Part shown: positions 23,519 to 32,012 of the stretch, in pieces
Layout: each line of letters starts with the position of its first letter
Numbering within the stretch: the stretch's first letter is position 1
Assembly (NCBI GenBank): GCA_910583695.1
Contig: CAJTZL010000023.1
Span: 1-39,962 of the forward strand
Length of the DNA: 39,962 bases
Direction of reading: 5' to 3'
Source: an uncultured Oscillibacter sp.
GTDB taxonomy: Bacteria; Bacillota; Clostridia; Oscillospirales; Oscillospiraceae
Position numbers and translations under genes: made by a program
The notes under the pieces: generated by a model
What the model was told of the DNA's origin: nothing
The model's input: the letters and a program-made list of their open reading frames with translations, nothing else
Databases searched by the model: none

Positions 23519-23547
23519 ACTATACCAAAAAAAATCAGCATTTTCAA
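23519..23547 (-). promoter_or_regulatory. sigma-A promoter of the candidate sRNA
   Basis: On the minus strand TTGAAA (23547-23542), a 17-base spacer and TATAGT (23524-23519), close to consensus, in an AT-rich stretch. Confidence 0.75.
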
Positions 23548-23583
23548 GACCCTTTTTGGAAAATTTTATTGAAATAATTCATT

Positions 23584-23612
23584 TGCAAAAAAGTACACCT
23601 TTTTGTAAATGA
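23584..23612 (+). promoter_or_regulatory. possible promoter of the exopolysaccharide operon
   Basis: TTGCAA (23584-23589), a 17-base spacer and TAAATG (23607-23612); the -10 is weak. A hairpin ACCGCCC/GGGCGGT (23617-23636) follows in the leader. Related GTACA-plus-T-rich sequences at 23478-23491 and 23591-23606 may be regulator sites. Confidence 0.35.
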
Positions 23613-23692
23613 ACCAAACCGCCCAAAGGCGGGCGGTCCCCAATTATAAAACATTTCAACGGTCATGGAATGATGCGGGGGTGTTGAAAAAC

Positions 23693-24385
23693 ATGGCGGC
23701 AAAGGGTTTGAACAGGGCTTTGGAGACGGAGGCCGAAGAGGCCCGGCCTGTCGGCGGGATTTCGACAGAGCGGCGAAAACGCATGTATCTGCGGGTGAAG
23801 CGGGTACAGGATGTGGTGCTGTCCGCACTGGCGCTGGTGGTGCTCTTTCCTGTCCTGCTGCTGATTGTTCTGGCGGTGGTGATTGACGATCCCAGAGGCG
23901 GGCCCTTCTTTTCTCAGGTCCGGTGCGGGAAGAACGGAGAGGCGTTCCGGCTCTATAAATTCCGCTCCATGTGCGTGGGGGCGGAGGAGCGGCTGGCAGC
24001 GCTGCTTCCTTACAATGAGATGGAGGGACCGGTATTCAAAATCCGGGACGATCCCCGGATCACCCGGGTGGGGCGGTTTCTGCGCTCCACGGGGCTGGAT
24101 GAGCTGCCCCAGTTGGTGAACATCCTGAAAGGGGATATGTCCATTGTGGGGCCCCGCCCGCCTCTGTTCCGGGAGGTGCGGGAGTACACCCCCTACCAGC
24201 GTCAGCGGCTGTCGGTCACGCCCGGGCTCACCTGTTTCTGGCAGGTGAGTCCCGACCGCAACGGCCTGGACTTCGACACCTGGGTGGAGATGGACCTGCG
24301 CTACATACGCGAACAGAGCTGGCTCCTGGACTGGAAGCTGATTTTCCGGACGGGCAGGGCGGTCCTCCGGAGAGAGGGCCAGTGA
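23693..24385 (+). CDS. undecaprenyl-phosphate sugar phosphotransferase (polyisoprenyl-phosphate hexose-1-phosphate transferase)
   Basis: A bacterial sugar transferase that starts the polysaccharide repeat by moving a sugar-1-phosphate from a nucleotide sugar to undecaprenyl phosphate. It has the short single-hydrophobic-segment form: KRVQDVVLSALALVVLFPVL near residues 37-56, then the catalytic domain with LYKFRSM, RFLRSTGLDELPQLVNILKG, MSIVGPRPPL and the closing SVTPGLTCFWQV. Starting at ATG 23693 gives 230 residues; an in-frame ATG at 23783 would give the more usual N-terminus but has a poorer ribosome site. It is the first gene of the EPS operon. Confidence 0.92.
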   Translation: MAAKGLNRALETEAEEARPVGGISTERRKRMYLRVKRVQDVVLSALALVVLFPVLLLIVLAVVIDDPRGGPFFSQVRCGKNGEAFRLYKFRSMCVGAEERLAALLPYNEMEGPVFKIRDDPRITRVGRFLRSTGLDELPQLVNILKGDMSIVGPRPPLFREVREYTPYQRQRLSVTPGLTCFWQVSPDRNGLDFDTWVEMDLRYIREQSWLLDWKLIFRTGRAVLRREGQ

Positions 24386-24422
24386 AACGCACCTGAACAT
24401 GAACTTGACAAGGAGACTGGGT

Positions 24423-25328
24423 ATGCGAGTGCCGGTAAAAGAGAAAGCCCGCAGGCTGAAAAGTGCCGTCTGGAAGCGGCCCGGGCGGCGTCAGCGGAGG
24501 ATTTTGTACGCCGTTCTGGCGGCCGCCCTGCTGCTCTGCGGCTGGTGGCTGGCCTCCGAGGAGCTGGAGGTGACGTTCCACCATCTGTACTCCCCCAAAA
24601 TCGCAGGCGGGGAGCATATCCGCATCGCCGTGCTGTCGGACCTGCACGACCGGGAGTTCGGCCCGGACAATGAGGAGCTGGTCCGGCAGATTGCGGCGCT
24701 GGAACCGGATCTCATCGCCGTGGCGGGAGACATGGTGAACGCCGAAAACGGAAACCCGAACGTGATTCTGAGCCTCTGCGGCAGGCTGGTGGAAACCGCC
24801 CCCGTCTATTACTGCCCGGGCAACCACGAGAGCAACCTGATGTACGAACAGGGGAGCCCGATTGAAAGCCAGCTTCTGGACCTGGGGGTCCATGTGCTGG
24901 TCAACCGGGCGGAGGAGGCGGTGATCAACCGGACGCCCCTGCTGATCGGCGGGATTCCCACGTCTCCGGAGGATTACGCCGCCTACGGGGCGGAGTTCTT
25001 TCAGGAGTATGAAAAGAGCGGCGCCTTCAAGCTGCTGATCGCCCACTATCCCGGCCTCTACGAAGGGGCCCTGGCGGAGGGGGCGGTGGATTTGGGCATC
25101 TGCGGGCACTACCACGGCGGTCAGGTCCGGCTGCCCCTGCTGGGGGGGCTGTACCACGGAGACACGGGGCTGTTCCCCCGGTACAGCGGCGGGCTGTATC
25201 GCCTGACCAACGGGACCATTTTCGTCTCCCGGGGCATGGGCGGGCACAACGGCCTTCCCAGAATCAACAACCGGCCTGAGCTGGCCGTCATCGACATCAA
25301 CGGCCGGCAGGAGGCCGTTTCGCCGTGA
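24423..25328 (+). CDS. membrane-anchored metallophosphoesterase
   Basis: A 301-residue calcineurin-like phosphoesterase with a basic N-terminus and one membrane helix near residues 28-44. Metal-site motifs appear in order: VLSDLHDREFG, AVAGDMVNA, CPGNHESN, LIAHYPG and GICGHYHGGQ. The arrangement resembles YkuE/LpxH-like membrane-associated enzymes. The ATG at 24423 follows AAGGAG with a 7-base gap; the upstream ATG at 24399 has no ribosome site. Within this locus it may remove a phosphate from a lipid-linked intermediate or undecaprenyl pyrophosphate, which is inference from position. Confidence 0.87.
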   Translation: MRVPVKEKARRLKSAVWKRPGRRQRRILYAVLAAALLLCGWWLASEELEVTFHHLYSPKIAGGEHIRIAVLSDLHDREFGPDNEELVRQIAALEPDLIAVAGDMVNAENGNPNVILSLCGRLVETAPVYYCPGNHESNLMYEQGSPIESQLLDLGVHVLVNRAEEAVINRTPLLIGGIPTSPEDYAAYGAEFFQEYEKSGAFKLLIAHYPGLYEGALAEGAVDLGICGHYHGGQVRLPLLGGLYHGDTGLFPRYSGGLYRLTNGTIFVSRGMGGHNGLPRINNRPELAVIDINGRQEAVSP

Positions 25329-25352
25329 GACAGGTAAAGGAGTAGCTGTGCT

Positions 25353-26786
25353 ATGCTTTTGATTCATGCAATCATGCCGCTTCTGGCGCTGTATCTGGCC
25401 GTGCTGTGCCTCACGCTGGTCTTCCGCCTGTTTATTTTGAAGGCGAAGCTGCCGGCGCTGGGTCTTCGGGGCGGACTGGGACGCCTGTCGGAAAAGCGGC
25501 GGCGGCTGGCGGCCCTGGGGGCGCTGTTCTTCCTGGTGTGCATTGCCGCCCAAATGACTGAGGGCCTTTACGCCCCCGACATGCTGATGGTGTTCAACTA
25601 TGAGGAGGCGGCCCGGGGGCAGAACCCCAACGTCACTCGGTTTAATGAGTCCGACATTCTCTCCGACCACATTCTGGAGCAGGTGATTCAGCGGGGCGAT
25701 TTAAAGCTCAGCACGGAACAGCTGTCGGAGTGCCTGACCCTGTCCACCCCTTTGGACGAGGAGAAGCTGGACGTGACCCAGGCGTCGGCCCTGAAAATTT
25801 CCACGGAGTACCGGGTCCGCTGCTCCGAGCGGGTTTCCCTCTACCGCACGACGCCCCGGCGGGTGCTGAACCTTCTGGCGGATGTGTACTGGGAGAGCTT
25901 TGTCCGGAATTATGCGGAGAACGACAGCGTGCTGGATCTGTCCTTCCAGGAGCTGGAGGGGATGGAGTACCTGGACGTGCGGGATTTCCTGGAAATGCAG
26001 GCCCGAAAGCTGCAAAATTATCTCCCTGCCTACAACAGCGAAAGCGGCAGCTTCCGGGCGGCGGAGAGCGGGGAGACCTTCGCCTCGTTGTCCCGGAAGA
26101 TCGACAACTTTATCAACATCGAACTGGAGCGTTATGAAGCCTTTGCCCTGGAAAACGGCCTCTCCAGGAACAAAACCACCTATCAGTCCCGGATGCAATA
26201 CGCCAACCGCCTCCTGGAGACCGACCAGAGGAAGAATCTGGCGGCCCATGATGTGCGGATTGAGGCCATCCAGATGTACGACGCCTTCATGACTAGCTTC
26301 GTGCTGATTCCCACCTACGACGTGGAGGACGAATTTTACATGTCCAGAACCAAAGTGGGCGTGGACTACTTCGCGGACGAGGCGAAAGAGCAGCTGGCCG
26401 CCGCCACCAGACTGGGGGAGGAGATGGAGCACAACGCCTATGCCTCCACGCAGGTGGGGGGAGCCGCAGGAGGCGCCTCCCCCAGGGATCTGGCGGACCA
26501 GCGCATCGCAGAGCTGACGGCGGAGCTGACCCGCCTTTCGGCCCAGTGCCGGGAGCTGTGCGGCAGCTATGTCAAGGAGAAGCGGGACGGGTATATTCAG
26601 ATGAGCTTTCTTACACCTTCCCTTTCGGGGGAGGCGCTGCGGGCCCTGGTGCTGACGGGGCTGTTTGCCGCCGCCTGGGGCGGAAACGCCGTTCTGGAGC
26701 CCTTTTACCGGGAGTACCGGGACAGCCTCTCCGTTCCGGAAAAGAAGGGCCGCAAAGAAAAGGCTCGGAAAGGAGATGGCGCATGA
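25353..26786 (+). CDS. probable polysaccharide co-polymerase-like membrane protein (Wzz-like)
   Basis: A 477-residue protein with two N-terminal hydrophobic segments (about 4-28 and 52-68), a long extracytoplasmic region, and one C-terminal membrane helix near 435-455, then a basic tail. The start of the extracytoplasmic part (MVFNYEEAARGQNPN, then FNESDILSDHILEQVI) follows the pattern of Wzz/PCP proteins and of the next gene, with which it seems to share ancestry. A helical stretch near residues 385-415 would be the PCP coiled coil. It overlaps the next gene (ATGA). It is likely to set polymer chain length together with that gene; the family assignment is inference from layout. Confidence 0.75.
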   Translation: MLLIHAIMPLLALYLAVLCLTLVFRLFILKAKLPALGLRGGLGRLSEKRRRLAALGALFFLVCIAAQMTEGLYAPDMLMVFNYEEAARGQNPNVTRFNESDILSDHILEQVIQRGDLKLSTEQLSECLTLSTPLDEEKLDVTQASALKISTEYRVRCSERVSLYRTTPRRVLNLLADVYWESFVRNYAENDSVLDLSFQELEGMEYLDVRDFLEMQARKLQNYLPAYNSESGSFRAAESGETFASLSRKIDNFINIELERYEAFALENGLSRNKTTYQSRMQYANRLLETDQRKNLAAHDVRIEAIQMYDAFMTSFVLIPTYDVEDEFYMSRTKVGVDYFADEAKEQLAAATRLGEEMEHNAYASTQVGGAAGGASPRDLADQRIAELTAELTRLSAQCRELCGSYVKEKRDGYIQMSFLTPSLSGEALRALVLTGLFAAAWGGNAVLEPFYREYRDSLSVPEKKGRKEKARKGDGA

Positions 26787-28636
26787 AAGAGCTGGATGTA
26801 TTCCGGTATCTGAAAAAATACCGGGCTGTGATTGCCGGGTTCTCCATTCTGGCGGGGGTGGTCTTTTTCCTGGCCGCCCAATTCCGCGTTCAACAGTACA
26901 CTGCCGCCACGGTGATCGAGTATACCGGGTCTCGGGCGGCGGAGGGCCTTTCGCCGGACGGAAGCGCCATCGACCCCTCCGAGATCTATTCCACCAATCT
27001 GGTGTCCCAGGCCATGAAAACCCTGGACATTGCCTATACGGAGGCGACCATCGACGATATCCGTATGGGCATCCAGGTGGAGCCGGTCATCACGGAGGAG
27101 GACCTCCAGGTGCGGGAGTCCAAGCTGAACAACGGCGAGGTGGATTTTGAGCTGAACCCGACGCAGTACGTGGTGTCCTTCAGCTGCGGTGTGGGAAACG
27201 GGAAGGACTACCCCCGCAAGGTGCTGAATCAGCTTTTGCAGGAGTATGGGAGCTACTACGGAAAGACCCATGTGAACACCGCCCAGGCGCCAAACCCGGT
27301 CAGCGACGTCACCACCAAGGGCTACGACTACCTGGAGATGGCGGAGGTCATGGACGACACCCTGACCGATCTCACCGAGGACCTTTCCGACAAGGCCGGC
27401 TGGAACGGCGAATTTCGCTCCAGCCGGACGGGCCGCTGTTTCCAGGATCTGAAAGATGAGTTTGCATTTATCCGGAACGTGGAGGTCCGGCAGCTCTTCT
27501 CCGAGATTCTGGCGGGACGGATTACCCGGGACCGGGATGTGCTGCTGGACAAATACCGCAACCGCAACCAGAATCTTGAGATTTCCAGCAGTGCCATGTC
27601 CTTTGAGGTGGAGCGGCTCCGCGGCATTATCGGCGCTTATGAGGGCGCCATAGGGGAGTTCCGCGTTCCCACCATCAACGCCGACGGAGAGAGCACCGGG
27701 AGCGTGCTTCAAAACAATGTGCTGCCCAATGTCTACGACGACCGAGACCGGTATGAGGATGGGGGATGGACCCCGGTGGACCGGACGGCGGAATACGACG
27801 TGCTGCTGAGGCAGTACATTGAGGACCGGACCGTTTATGAGCACAATGCAATCGACGGAGATTACAACGATTACATACTCAGCGTCTTCACGGGAGCGCC
27901 CGCCAGCTCCTCTCAGGCGGACCAGGAGCGAATCCAGGCGGAGATTGAACGGCTGGCGGAGAAAATCAACGCGCTCCAGGCCGTCTACTACGAAACCAAC
28001 GACGAGTACAACGAGTTCCTGGGCGCCCAGAACATCCGGATGCTCTCCAGTGTTCGGGTGGCGGAGCGTTTCCCCATCATGCTGTTCACCATCCTGATTG
28101 TGCTGATCTTCGGCGCGCTGGGCTGCGCCGGGGCGGCGCTCTTCGGGCGGATTGAGGACTTCATTGAATACTACGCCTTCACCAACAAGGTGGACGGCCT
28201 GCCCAACCGGGCCAAGTGCGATCAGTTCATCGCCTCCCGGGACGGGCGGCCCCTGCCGGAGAGCTTTACCTGCGTGGTGTGCAAACTGGCGAACCTGCAG
28301 ACGGAAAACGCCCGGCTGGGCCGGGAAGCCGGCGACCAGATGCTGAAGGACTTTGCCGGGATTCTGACCTCCGTGTTCCCGCCCTGCGAGAAGCTGTTCG
28401 TGGGAAACAACGGTGCGGGACAGTACCTGATTTTCGCGGAGTCCCTGGGGGCGGAGCAGGCGGAGGCGGCGCTGTTCCAGGCCGGCGTGGCCCTGGAGCA
28501 AAAGTCCCGGGACCGGGGCTACCGGCTGGAGCTGCAAAGCGGCTTTGCCCAGGCGGGGGCGGAGAAGTGCTATTATATCCGGGAGCTTCTCTCCGCCGCC
28601 ATCAGGCAGACCGGCGCCAAAGCGGCGGCCAAGTGA
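26783..28636 (+). CDS. Wzz-like chain-length determinant fused to a degenerate GGDEF domain
   Basis: A 617-residue protein. The first membrane helix is at 16-33, and the Wzz-like extracytoplasmic region is at about 34-428, opening with TAATVIEYTG and ending in a coiled coil (QAEIERLAEKINALQAVYYE). The second helix is at 431-455. Residues 466-610 then follow the GGDEF fold: DGLPNRAKCDQF (the DxLTxLPNR start), LGREAGDQMLKDFAGIL, and GNNGAGQYLIFAE where RxGGDEF should be. The active site reads GAGQY, so cyclase activity is very unlikely. In most Gram-positive loci a tyrosine kinase occupies this cytoplasmic position. The ATG follows AAAGGAGATGG. Confidence 0.86.
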   Translation: MKELDVFRYLKKYRAVIAGFSILAGVVFFLAAQFRVQQYTAATVIEYTGSRAAEGLSPDGSAIDPSEIYSTNLVSQAMKTLDIAYTEATIDDIRMGIQVEPVITEEDLQVRESKLNNGEVDFELNPTQYVVSFSCGVGNGKDYPRKVLNQLLQEYGSYYGKTHVNTAQAPNPVSDVTTKGYDYLEMAEVMDDTLTDLTEDLSDKAGWNGEFRSSRTGRCFQDLKDEFAFIRNVEVRQLFSEILAGRITRDRDVLLDKYRNRNQNLEISSSAMSFEVERLRGIIGAYEGAIGEFRVPTINADGESTGSVLQNNVLPNVYDDRDRYEDGGWTPVDRTAEYDVLLRQYIEDRTVYEHNAIDGDYNDYILSVFTGAPASSSQADQERIQAEIERLAEKINALQAVYYETNDEYNEFLGAQNIRMLSSVRVAERFPIMLFTILIVLIFGALGCAGAALFGRIEDFIEYYAFTNKVDGLPNRAKCDQFIASRDGRPLPESFTCVVCKLANLQTENARLGREAGDQMLKDFAGILTSVFPPCEKLFVGNNGAGQYLIFAESLGAEQAEAALFQAGVALEQKSRDRGYRLELQSGFAQAGAEKCYYIRELLSAAIRQTGAKAAAK

Positions 28637-28667
28637 GAGAACAGCTGGAAAGGAGGAGGAATCCGGG

Positions 28668-29963
28668 GTGTGTGCGGTCATGTATATGCTTCTGGCTACC
28701 GGCATGTTCTTCTTCCAGGATACCTATTTCTCTATCGGCGGCATGGAGCTGAGCCTGAAAAATCCCTGTGCGCTGGCAATCTTGTTCCTGGCCCTGCTGA
28801 ACTTTACGGCGACGGTTCGGCTGGACCGTCTGCTGATTCTGTCCCGCCACACGGCGGTGCAGATGCTTCCCTGTCTGGTGCCCCTGGTCTTTTCTTCCGC
28901 TGTCTGGGTGGGAACCCGGGCGGAGAGCGCAGCGGTCTGGAACGGCGTCACCATGGTGATGCCCCAGCTGCTGGCCGTCCTGGTGGCGGCGGCCACGCTG
29001 TACCTGTTCGGCGGAAGGGGAATCTGGTACTGCCTGGGGGCCATGTGCCTTGCTAATTTTGCCGGGGGCCTGGTGGTAATTTATGAGGGGGGCTTGGACA
29101 CCTTCTTGCAGGAGTTCTATACCTTGATGCTGACATTCAGCAAGGAGACCGGCCCGCTGATGGAACAGCTGGAAACCCACGATCTGACCTTTGCCTTCGG
29201 ACCCTTTCTCATCTACCTGCTGCTGCATTGGAAGGCGTCGCCCCATCCCGGACTGTGGCTGGCCCTCTCCATCGGCTTCTTCCTGATCGGCTTGAAGCGG
29301 ATTGCCGTGCCCGCCGTAGGGCTGGGCGTTCTTGCGGCGCTGCTTCTGAGGCTGCTGCCGGAAAAGGCCGCCAGACAGACGGCGCTCTGCATGGCCGGAG
29401 CGATGATGGTCATCAGCTTTCTCTACATTGCCGGGATTCGGTACGGCCTGTTTGAAGCTCTGGAGCAGCTCGGAATTGACACAAAGAGCCGGGCGCTGCT
29501 GTTCGCCAACGTGGAGCGCTACTATGATGTCAGCTTCACCTACATGGGCCGGGGAACGGGATTCGAGCGCTTTGTGGAGTGGTTTACGGGCATGGAATCC
29601 CCCGTGCCCCTGCGGACGCAGACGCAGATTCACAACGATTTCCTCCGCATGTATCTGAACATCGGCTTTATTGGCTACTGGGTCTGGCTCTGGAGCTGGC
29701 TGATGGTGCGGCTGCGCTACTGGTTCCGGCAGGGGGGAAAGGACGCGGGCTGCCTCTTTCTGGGCATCTGCGTGTATTGCTTCGTGCTCTATGCCACGGA
29801 TAACACAATTTATTACCCCTATACCATGATTGCCTGTTCCCTGGTGCCCATGACCTGCCGCCTGGACGCGCTGGCGGAGGAGGCCCTTGAAAAATACCGC
29901 GTCCATTGGAGCGGGGGAGAGAGTGCCCTTCCCTCCGGGAGCGGCGGGAACAGCGGGAGGTGA
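28668..29963 (+). CDS. Wzy-like polysaccharide polymerase / O-antigen ligase-type membrane protein
   Basis: A 431-residue polytopic protein with about ten to twelve membrane helices. Typical of Wzy/WaaL proteins is a large outside loop between late helices; here it holds YMGRGTGFERFVEWFTG and QTQIHNDFLRMYLNIGFIG, the latter matching the conserved His-Asn-x-x-L element of this superfamily. The GTG at 28668 is chosen because AAGGAGGAGG stands 8 bases before it. The gene sits between the chain-length proteins and the glycosyltransferases, as expected for a repeat-unit polymerase. Confidence 0.85.
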   Translation: MCAVMYMLLATGMFFFQDTYFSIGGMELSLKNPCALAILFLALLNFTATVRLDRLLILSRHTAVQMLPCLVPLVFSSAVWVGTRAESAAVWNGVTMVMPQLLAVLVAAATLYLFGGRGIWYCLGAMCLANFAGGLVVIYEGGLDTFLQEFYTLMLTFSKETGPLMEQLETHDLTFAFGPFLIYLLLHWKASPHPGLWLALSIGFFLIGLKRIAVPAVGLGVLAALLLRLLPEKAARQTALCMAGAMMVISFLYIAGIRYGLFEALEQLGIDTKSRALLFANVERYYDVSFTYMGRGTGFERFVEWFTGMESPVPLRTQTQIHNDFLRMYLNIGFIGYWVWLWSWLMVRLRYWFRQGGKDAGCLFLGICVYCFVLYATDNTIYYPYTMIACSLVPMTCRLDALAEEALEKYRVHWSGGESALPSGSGGNSGR

Positions 29964-29968
29964 CACCG

Positions 29969-30439
29969 GTGCGTAAGGAAAAGCCAAGGGTCTGCTTTGC
30001 CTCCTCCTCCGGCGGGCATCTGGAGGAGCTGCTGATGCTGCGGCCCCTGATGGACCGCTATGACAGCTTCCTTGTCACGGAGAAGACGGCCTACAAGGCG
30101 GCGGTGGAGGGAATCCGGTGCTACGATCTCCTTCAGGTGAACCGCCGGGAGTGGTCCTGCCTCCCCCGGCTGGCGGTGAACGCCTGCCGGTCCCTGGGGA
30201 TTCTCTGGAGAGAGCGGCCGGACGTGGTGATCTGCACCGGCGTTCTGGCGATGGTGCCGCTGTGCCTGCTGAGCAAGCTGTTTGGAAAAAGGCTGCTTTT
30301 CATTGAGTCCTACGCCAAGGTAAAGACGCCCACCCTGACGGGGAGACTCCTCTATCCCCTTGCGGACCGTTTCTATGTCCAGTGGCAGGAGCTGCTGAAA
30401 TTTTACCCGAAGGCCGTGTACCTGGGCGGCATTTACTGA
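29969..30439 (+). CDS. pssD: PssD/Cps14F-like (Alg14-type) glycosyltransferase subunit
   Basis: A 156-residue protein of the Alg14 family. VCFASSSGGHLEELLML at the N-terminus is the family's nucleotide-loop start, and a hydrophobic VVICTGVLAMVPLCLLSKLFGKRLLFIES segment would sit on the membrane and recruit the catalytic partner. The end, LADRFYVQWQELLKFYPKA, is also typical. In streptococcal capsule systems this subunit pairs with a PssE/Cps14G protein, here the next gene, to transfer the second sugar to the lipid-linked first sugar. GTG 29969 follows GGGAGG; an earlier GTG at 29960 overlaps the previous stop. Confidence 0.9.
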   Translation: MRKEKPRVCFASSSGGHLEELLMLRPLMDRYDSFLVTEKTAYKAAVEGIRCYDLLQVNRREWSCLPRLAVNACRSLGILWRERPDVVICTGVLAMVPLCLLSKLFGKRLLFIESYAKVKTPTLTGRLLYPLADRFYVQWQELLKFYPKAVYLGGIY

Positions 30440-30449
30440 GGTGAGGGCT

Positions 30450-30926
30450 ATGATATTTGTGACGGTGGGTTCGCAGAAGTTCCCCTTTGACCGCCTGATA
30501 AAAAAAGTGGACCAGCTGATCCGGGAGGGCTTGATGCAGGAGGAGGTCTTCATCCAGACGGGGACCAGCGGCTATGTGCCCGCCTGTCCCCATCAGGCGT
30601 TTTGCGAACGGGCCCGGTTTGAGGAGCTGATGGAAGACTGCGGCATCCTCATCACCCACGGCGGCGCGGGGACCATGGTGGACGCCGCGAAGCGGGGGAA
30701 GAGGACCGTGGCGGTTCCCCGGCTGGCCCGGTACGGCGAGCACGTGGACGACCACCAGCTGGAGCTGACGGAACAGCTGCACAGCATGAATCTGGTTTAC
30801 GCCTGTCCGGACGTGGAGCATCTGCCGGAGGCACTGCGGGCCGTCCGGGACCGAAGCTTCGCCCGGTTCACCTCTCACACGGAGGCGTTCCTCCGTGCCA
30901 TTGACGGGGATATCCGCGCACTTTGA
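30450..30926 (+). CDS. pssE: PssE/Cps14G-like (Alg13-type) glycosyltransferase catalytic subunit
   Basis: A 158-residue protein corresponding to the C-terminal half of a GT28 glycosyltransferase. The start MIFVTVGSQKFPFDRL and the donor-binding ILITHGGAGTMVDAAKRGK with PRLARYGEHVDDHQ are the classical Alg13/PssE motifs. It needs the Alg14-like protein upstream for membrane attachment. The ATG at 30450 follows GAGGTGA and gives the standard N-terminus; a GTG at 30441 is less likely. The gap to the previous gene is 10 bases. Confidence 0.93.
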   Translation: MIFVTVGSQKFPFDRLIKKVDQLIREGLMQEEVFIQTGTSGYVPACPHQAFCERARFEELMEDCGILITHGGAGTMVDAAKRGKRTVAVPRLARYGEHVDDHQLELTEQLHSMNLVYACPDVEHLPEALRAVRDRSFARFTSHTEAFLRAIDGDIRAL

Positions 30927-30940
30927 GTTGGGAGGACGGC

Positions 30941-31999
30941 ATGAGAGTTTTGGAAATCGGCCCCAGCGAGACCCGCGCCCGGGGCGGGATGTCCGAGGTC
31001 ATCCGGGGCATCCGGGGGAGCGGGGCTTTGGGCCGGGAGTTTGAGATCGACAGCTTTCCCTCCTACATAGACGGGAGTCTGCCGGTGCGGCTTTTGTATT
31101 CCGCTTACGGGTATCTCCGGTTTCTCGGCTGCTATCGGAAATACGACCTGTTCCATATCCACACGGCGGAGCGGGGCAGCACCTTCCGCAAAAATTTCTA
31201 CCTGCGAACGGTGAAGCGGGCCGGGAAAAAGGCCATTGTCCACATCCACGGTGCGGAGTACCTGACCTTTTACGATGGGCTGACCGGGCGGAGAAAGCGG
31301 GTGGTGGACGGCTTTTTCCGCCGGGCGGATCTGGTGCTGGCCCTCTCCGGTGGCTGGAAGCAGGAGCTGGAGCGCCGGTTTCAAATGAATGCCTGTGGGA
31401 CGCTGTACAACGGGGTGGACCCCCTGGAGCTTCAGGCGGCGGTTTCGGACCCGGCGGAGCGCCGGAACGCCTTCTTGATGCTGGGCCGCCTGGGGGAGCG
31501 AAAGGGGACCTATGACCTCATCGCCGCAATGGAGCTGGCCGTCCGGCTGAACCCGGAGCTGACCGTCTGTCTGGCGGGGGACGGCGAGGTGGAGGCGGTC
31601 CGGGCTCTGGTGCGGGAGAAGAGGCTGGAGCGGAACATCTCCGTTCCCGGCTGGATGGACCGGGCGGAAAAGCTGCGCCGCCTGCGGGACGCGGCCACGG
31701 TGGTCCTGCCCTCCTATCACGAGGGGCTGCCCATGGCCATCCTGGAGGGAATGGCGGCGGGCAAGGCCATCATCAGCACCACCGTGGGGGCGATCCCGGA
31801 GGTGGTGGAAGAGGAAAACGGCATTCTGGTGAAGCCCGGCGACGTGCCCGCCCTGGCGGAGGCCCTTCTACGGTGCAGTGGAGATGCGGAAGGGCTCCGG
31901 CGCATGTCGGAGAAGAACCGGGAGAAGGCGGAACAGGCGTTCAGCCTCCGGCGGATGCACCAGCGGCTGGCGGAATATTACCGGCAGGTTATGGAATAG
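30941..31999 (+). CDS. GT4-family glycosyltransferase
   Basis: A 352-residue GT-B enzyme. The N-terminal part has the glycine-containing acceptor loop (ARGGMSEVIRGI) and VHIHGAEYLTFYDG; the C-terminal donor domain has LMLGRLGERKGTYDLI, LAGDGEVEAV, VLPSYHEGLPMAILEGMAAGKAII with the Glu-x7-Glu signature of retaining GT4 enzymes, and VGAIPEVV. It adds one sugar to the lipid-linked repeat unit in the cytoplasm; donor and linkage cannot be read from sequence. The ATG follows GGGAGGAC. Confidence 0.93.
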   Translation: MRVLEIGPSETRARGGMSEVIRGIRGSGALGREFEIDSFPSYIDGSLPVRLLYSAYGYLRFLGCYRKYDLFHIHTAERGSTFRKNFYLRTVKRAGKKAIVHIHGAEYLTFYDGLTGRRKRVVDGFFRRADLVLALSGGWKQELERRFQMNACGTLYNGVDPLELQAAVSDPAERRNAFLMLGRLGERKGTYDLIAAMELAVRLNPELTVCLAGDGEVEAVRALVREKRLERNISVPGWMDRAEKLRRLRDAATVVLPSYHEGLPMAILEGMAAGKAIISTTVGAIPEVVEEENGILVKPGDVPALAEALLRCSGDAEGLRRMSEKNREKAEQAFSLRRMHQRLAEYYRQVME

Positions 32000-32012
32000 G
32001 CAGGTGCTTGGA

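Noticed and set aside
26705..28705. 666-residue minus-strand open frame
   Set aside because: Antisense to the Wzz-GGDEF gene; no recognisable domain and no ribosome site.
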